NCBI GenBank assembly: GCA_965153455.1
Contig: OZ234499.1
Span: forward strand, 3,889,577-3,953,576
Direction of reading: 5' to 3'
Origin: Sphagnum compactum
Taxonomy: Eukaryota > Bryophyta > Sphagnopsida > Sphagnales
DNA length: 64,000 nt
This document shows positions 61,201 to 64,000 of this stretch, in pieces (positions within the stretch are counted from its first letter, which is position 1; each line of letters starts with the position of its first letter). Under the pieces are notes generated by a model. It ran no database searches, was not told where the DNA came from, and saw only the letters and a program-made list of their open reading frames with translations. Made by a program: the position numbers and the translations under genes.

Positions 61201-63983
61201 AGCTGAGCTGAATCACCATATACAAGAACAAAGAAATTTCACACATATAGAATGATGCTTTTGAAATGTTAGCAGCTGATGCATACTGTCAGAAGCAGTA
61301 AGAGATGCATACAATTCTCCCCCGCAAGAAAGCCACTAATTTTGAGTCACAAGACTGTAGCAGGGGTGCTTAAAGTTATTACCTCTCCAAGATGCTCAAA
61401 GAGACCCACCAAGGCTCCAACAAAAGAGGACCAAATTGTATACCAAATCTGCATGTCCATAAAGTAGATCTGGCCACCAAGAACCAACGCATTACCATGA
61501 ATCCATGAGAAGAACCAAAACAGAAAATGTCTGTTCCACCTACAAGAACAAACTTTGAGATACACCAACATGCTCTGACACTAAAGCATCAGATGATGCT
61601 TGAAACAAACATATACATCAAGTTCTTGATGAGATTAGCGCACTAGAGGGACACATCATAATTCAGGAAAGAAATGACCAGAAATGCTTTACAGTAGTAA
61701 CCTGAGCTTACCAGAATGACTGGAGCCCACAATGCAACTACTGCAACCCGGTTTCCTGCAGAGTAACAAGATAAGGTTGTTTTATTTTTTTAGAAACCAT
61801 TGATTTAAACAAAACCCAGGATCGTATGACCTTAAACCATTGCCATCAAAACTAAATCAGCAGTTATGAGGCATGCCTCAATCTCTGAGCATAACTAGAA
61901 CAACAAGAATTTTGACACTCACATTTCGTTTCAAATACAAATCAGACACAGTACAAAAATATAGATTAAATGCCTGACATAGGCCTAGTTTTCCTCTGAA
62001 CTAGACCTTACAATGTACCCCAAAAGACTGCAGTTCTGACAAACTAACGAAGCATTGTCGCCCATTTCAGACATGATCTTCTTACAAAGGTTAAGGTATC
62101 AAACTTCCACAAAGAGCCTTTTTCACTATAGAAAACAACGGAGACCGTAGTTACCATGTGAAAAGAATTGGGGCCACTTGTACTGAATGTCAGTGATCCT
62201 CAATATCTCTTTTGTAGGTTTGATTAAAGGTTTGATCTGCAAACCAAACAGCAAGAAGTGGGTGGTCACAGTTTAGGAAATTTTCATGAGTAATTGTGGT
62301 TGATGCTAACATTCAATTTTGTCATTGGGTGCGGTGATTGCCAAGCTACTTGCAACAGTAAGAAGCATAGGTCAAAATAGAATAAGGCGGGCTAGACAAG
62401 GCAAGAAGAACATGTGTTCAACGACCTAACTCTAACAAAGAGAATCTACTGGCTTACTTGCAGGAAGTAGCTGAAGGCAAACTTTGATGCAAGTACCAAC
62501 ACCCAGAAGAGCGTATACCTGCAATAATGCCCAGGCTAGTTTATCTATCCAAGAGTTTCAAAGTCATATTATGATGATTTCACTCAGAAACTGGTGTCAC
62601 ATTTTCAGTGCAATCCATCCACAACCAAGGTGCAGCAGACACACAAAATGCAGTACAGATTAGAGGCTGGAATGCATGTTTTCAGAGCCCAAGAAGTCAC
62701 CTAAAGACTACCAGATGCTCATGCTGTCATAATCAAGCTGTAGATTCAGATGAAGAAATGACATGTGAAACTACAAAAAATCCATATGCGCACAAAAGAA
62801 ACAACAACCAAGTTTGTGAAACATTTAGAAACACAATGTCGTACACATTCTAAGAGGAAGCTAGCCAAATTCCCATACTCACTTAAAATTGTCAAAAAGA
62901 CCCTCCCGTAATCCACGGGCCACATAAATCCGGCTCTGCAGGGAAGAAGAAGAACAGCGAAGTGTTATCCAACATCCAATTTCCAGTGGGGGTTCTGTGA
63001 GGAATACAGGAAGATATTGTGTTGGGCATTCCACTTTTCAATATACCCCGCAACACATGCATATTCAGAAAGCAAGAAGCTCCACACATCAACAAGCAAG
63101 AGGTGCATTGGCTATATATATTTGTAGAGCCTGAATGCCAAAAGCATTAGCTTTACAGACAGCAAAGACAATTTCACCATGACACTTTTCCCTGTGCAAT
63201 TTTCAAGATGGCTCTCAATATACCCCACAACACATGCATATTCAGAAAGCAAGAAGCTCCACACATCAACAAGCAAGAGGTGCATTGGCTATATATATTT
63301 GTAGAGCCCAAAGATGCCAAAAGCATTAACTTTACAGACAGCAAAGACAATTTCACCATGACACTTTTCCCTGTGCAATTTTGAAGATAGCTCACAATCA
63401 TTCTCTCAGTGATAGCAAAAGACCAAGCAAAAGCTGAACCCAAACAAATACCTGAAACCACCAGGTCAAAACGTGGAAGATTCTCCAGCTCGAGTTCTCT
63501 ATAGCATTCCGCAACCATGGAATGATGAAAAGCAGAAGTGCCAAAACCTCTGGAAGCACAAAGACTGCAGCAGCCTCAACATATTGAATTAGGTATTTAT
63601 TGGCAGCCTTTGTCCAAGCATGGTCATGATGTCGCTGGTTCCACATGTATCTGCACATCCCCATAAGGACAAAAGGTTACATAATCTCCCAACATAAATT
63701 GGCAGACTTGACAGAGATCCACCACTCTCCTTTGTGTGTTCAGTTCCTTGTTCCAGGAGCCCCAAAAACTTGTAAAGAAAAAGAAAAAGAAACAGTACAT
63801 AAAGGTGCACCAGTTGCTGCACTGAACTACCTCATCTCTGAAAATTTGATTGAAATCTTTAAGAAGTTCATCAGCTCCTCACCTATAAAATACAGTAAAA
63901 ATTACTATCCATCCAGTAGCCACCAGTAGTTTCAGCACCATCCGCACACCAATTAAGAGAGTGTCTCTTGAGACCAGGCTACG
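55226..63983 (-). CDS. Callose synthase (1,3-beta-glucan synthase), 3' part, GSL1/GSL5 (PMR4)-like
   Basis: Plasma-membrane enzyme that makes callose from UDP-glucose. Exons on the minus strand: 63983-63883, 63650-63452, 62935-62883, 62518-62458, 62236-62155, 61755-61712, 61469-61383, 61079-60985, 60805-60721, 60594-60503, 60010-59932, 59742-59422, 59296-58994, 58835-58703, 58587-58404, 58093-57589, 57473-57108, 56825-56328 and 56185-55226. They join in phase to about 1415 residues with a TAA stop. Family length is about 1750-1950, so the N-terminus lies beyond the right edge. Order seen: N-terminal membrane helices (exons 1-7), the large cytosolic glucan-synthase loop with FFSNSLFMTMPRAP, FSVLTPYYKEDV, EDIFAGFN, THHEYIQ and GKGRDVGLNQI, then the C-terminal membrane cluster with GTRAHYFGRTLLHGGAK, TGRGFVVKH and LFNEAFSRGLQISRIFAGKK. 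The GKK ending and SWEAWWLEEQ..LRTTG.WGK pattern point to the GSL1/GSL5 branch. The protein appears intact. Confidence 0.95.
63036..63393. repeat. Tandem duplication of about 178 bp in a callose synthase intron
   Basis: Two head-to-tail copies, 177-179 bases apart, lie in the intron between 63451 and 62936. Each includes ATGCATATTCAGAAAGCAAG, AAGCTCCACACATCAACAAG, TGCATTGGCTATATATATTT and ATGACACTTTTCCCTGTGCA. Only small indels and a few substitutions separate them, so the duplication is young. Confidence 0.92.
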
Positions 63984-64000
63984 CTGCATGCACAAATCCA

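Overview
This window looks like nuclear DNA of a land plant or close streptophyte. It carries five intron-containing genes of plant-type families: a TBC Rab-GAP, an NF-YC factor, an ATL-type RING-H2 protein, a CPSF-A/DDB1-family protein and a callose synthase. They sit among long AT-rich intergenic stretches with microsatellites, TTTAGGG-type telomere-like motifs and transposon debris. Low gene density, GC-rich islands at gene starts and a pentatricopeptide-repeat fragment fit a plant with a mid-sized or large genome. A seed-free plant is possible, but the species cannot be fixed from sequence alone. There are no prokaryotic features, CRISPR arrays, rRNAs or tRNAs that I can support.

Layout. 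1-2131: no recognisable gene. 2132-8763 (-): TBC-domain Rab GTPase-activating protein with a C-terminal coiled coil and a microsatellite-rich upstream region to about 9250. 9251-17322: AT-rich intergenic DNA holding a dispersed repeat pair, a 28-base C run, a hairpin, a PPR fragment, a GC-rich 5'-truncated LINE-like insertion flanked by an imperfect target-site duplication, and a weak reverse-transcriptase remnant. 17323-19661 (+): complete seven-exon NF-YC. 19662-28826: mostly intergenic, ending in the pyrimidine-rich upstream region of the next gene. 28827-30163 (+): two-exon membrane-anchored RING-H2 protein. 31487-40031 (-): complete CPSF-A/DDB1-like gene with 15-16 exons (16 in this model), convergent with the RING gene, with a MITE-like element in its first intron. 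40342-54640: about 14 kb of gene desert with minisatellites, a perfect hairpin, a decayed transposase-like coding remnant and an 84-bp tandem repeat. 55226-63983 (-): the 3' 19 exons (about 1415 residues) of a callose synthase of the GSL1/GSL5 (PMR4) type, running off the right edge.

The five genes do not form a pathway: they serve vesicle traffic, transcription, ubiquitination, a CPSF-A/DDB1-type scaffold role and cell-wall synthesis. Exon borders were set by reading GT-AG sites, keeping phase, and requiring the joined protein to match the remembered conserved pattern of each family. Joins marked uncertain are stated. The most interesting non-genic signals are the LINE-like insertion, the MITE-like element in the CPSF-A intron, and an intron whose 5' splice site is repeated as a GTGA microsatellite.
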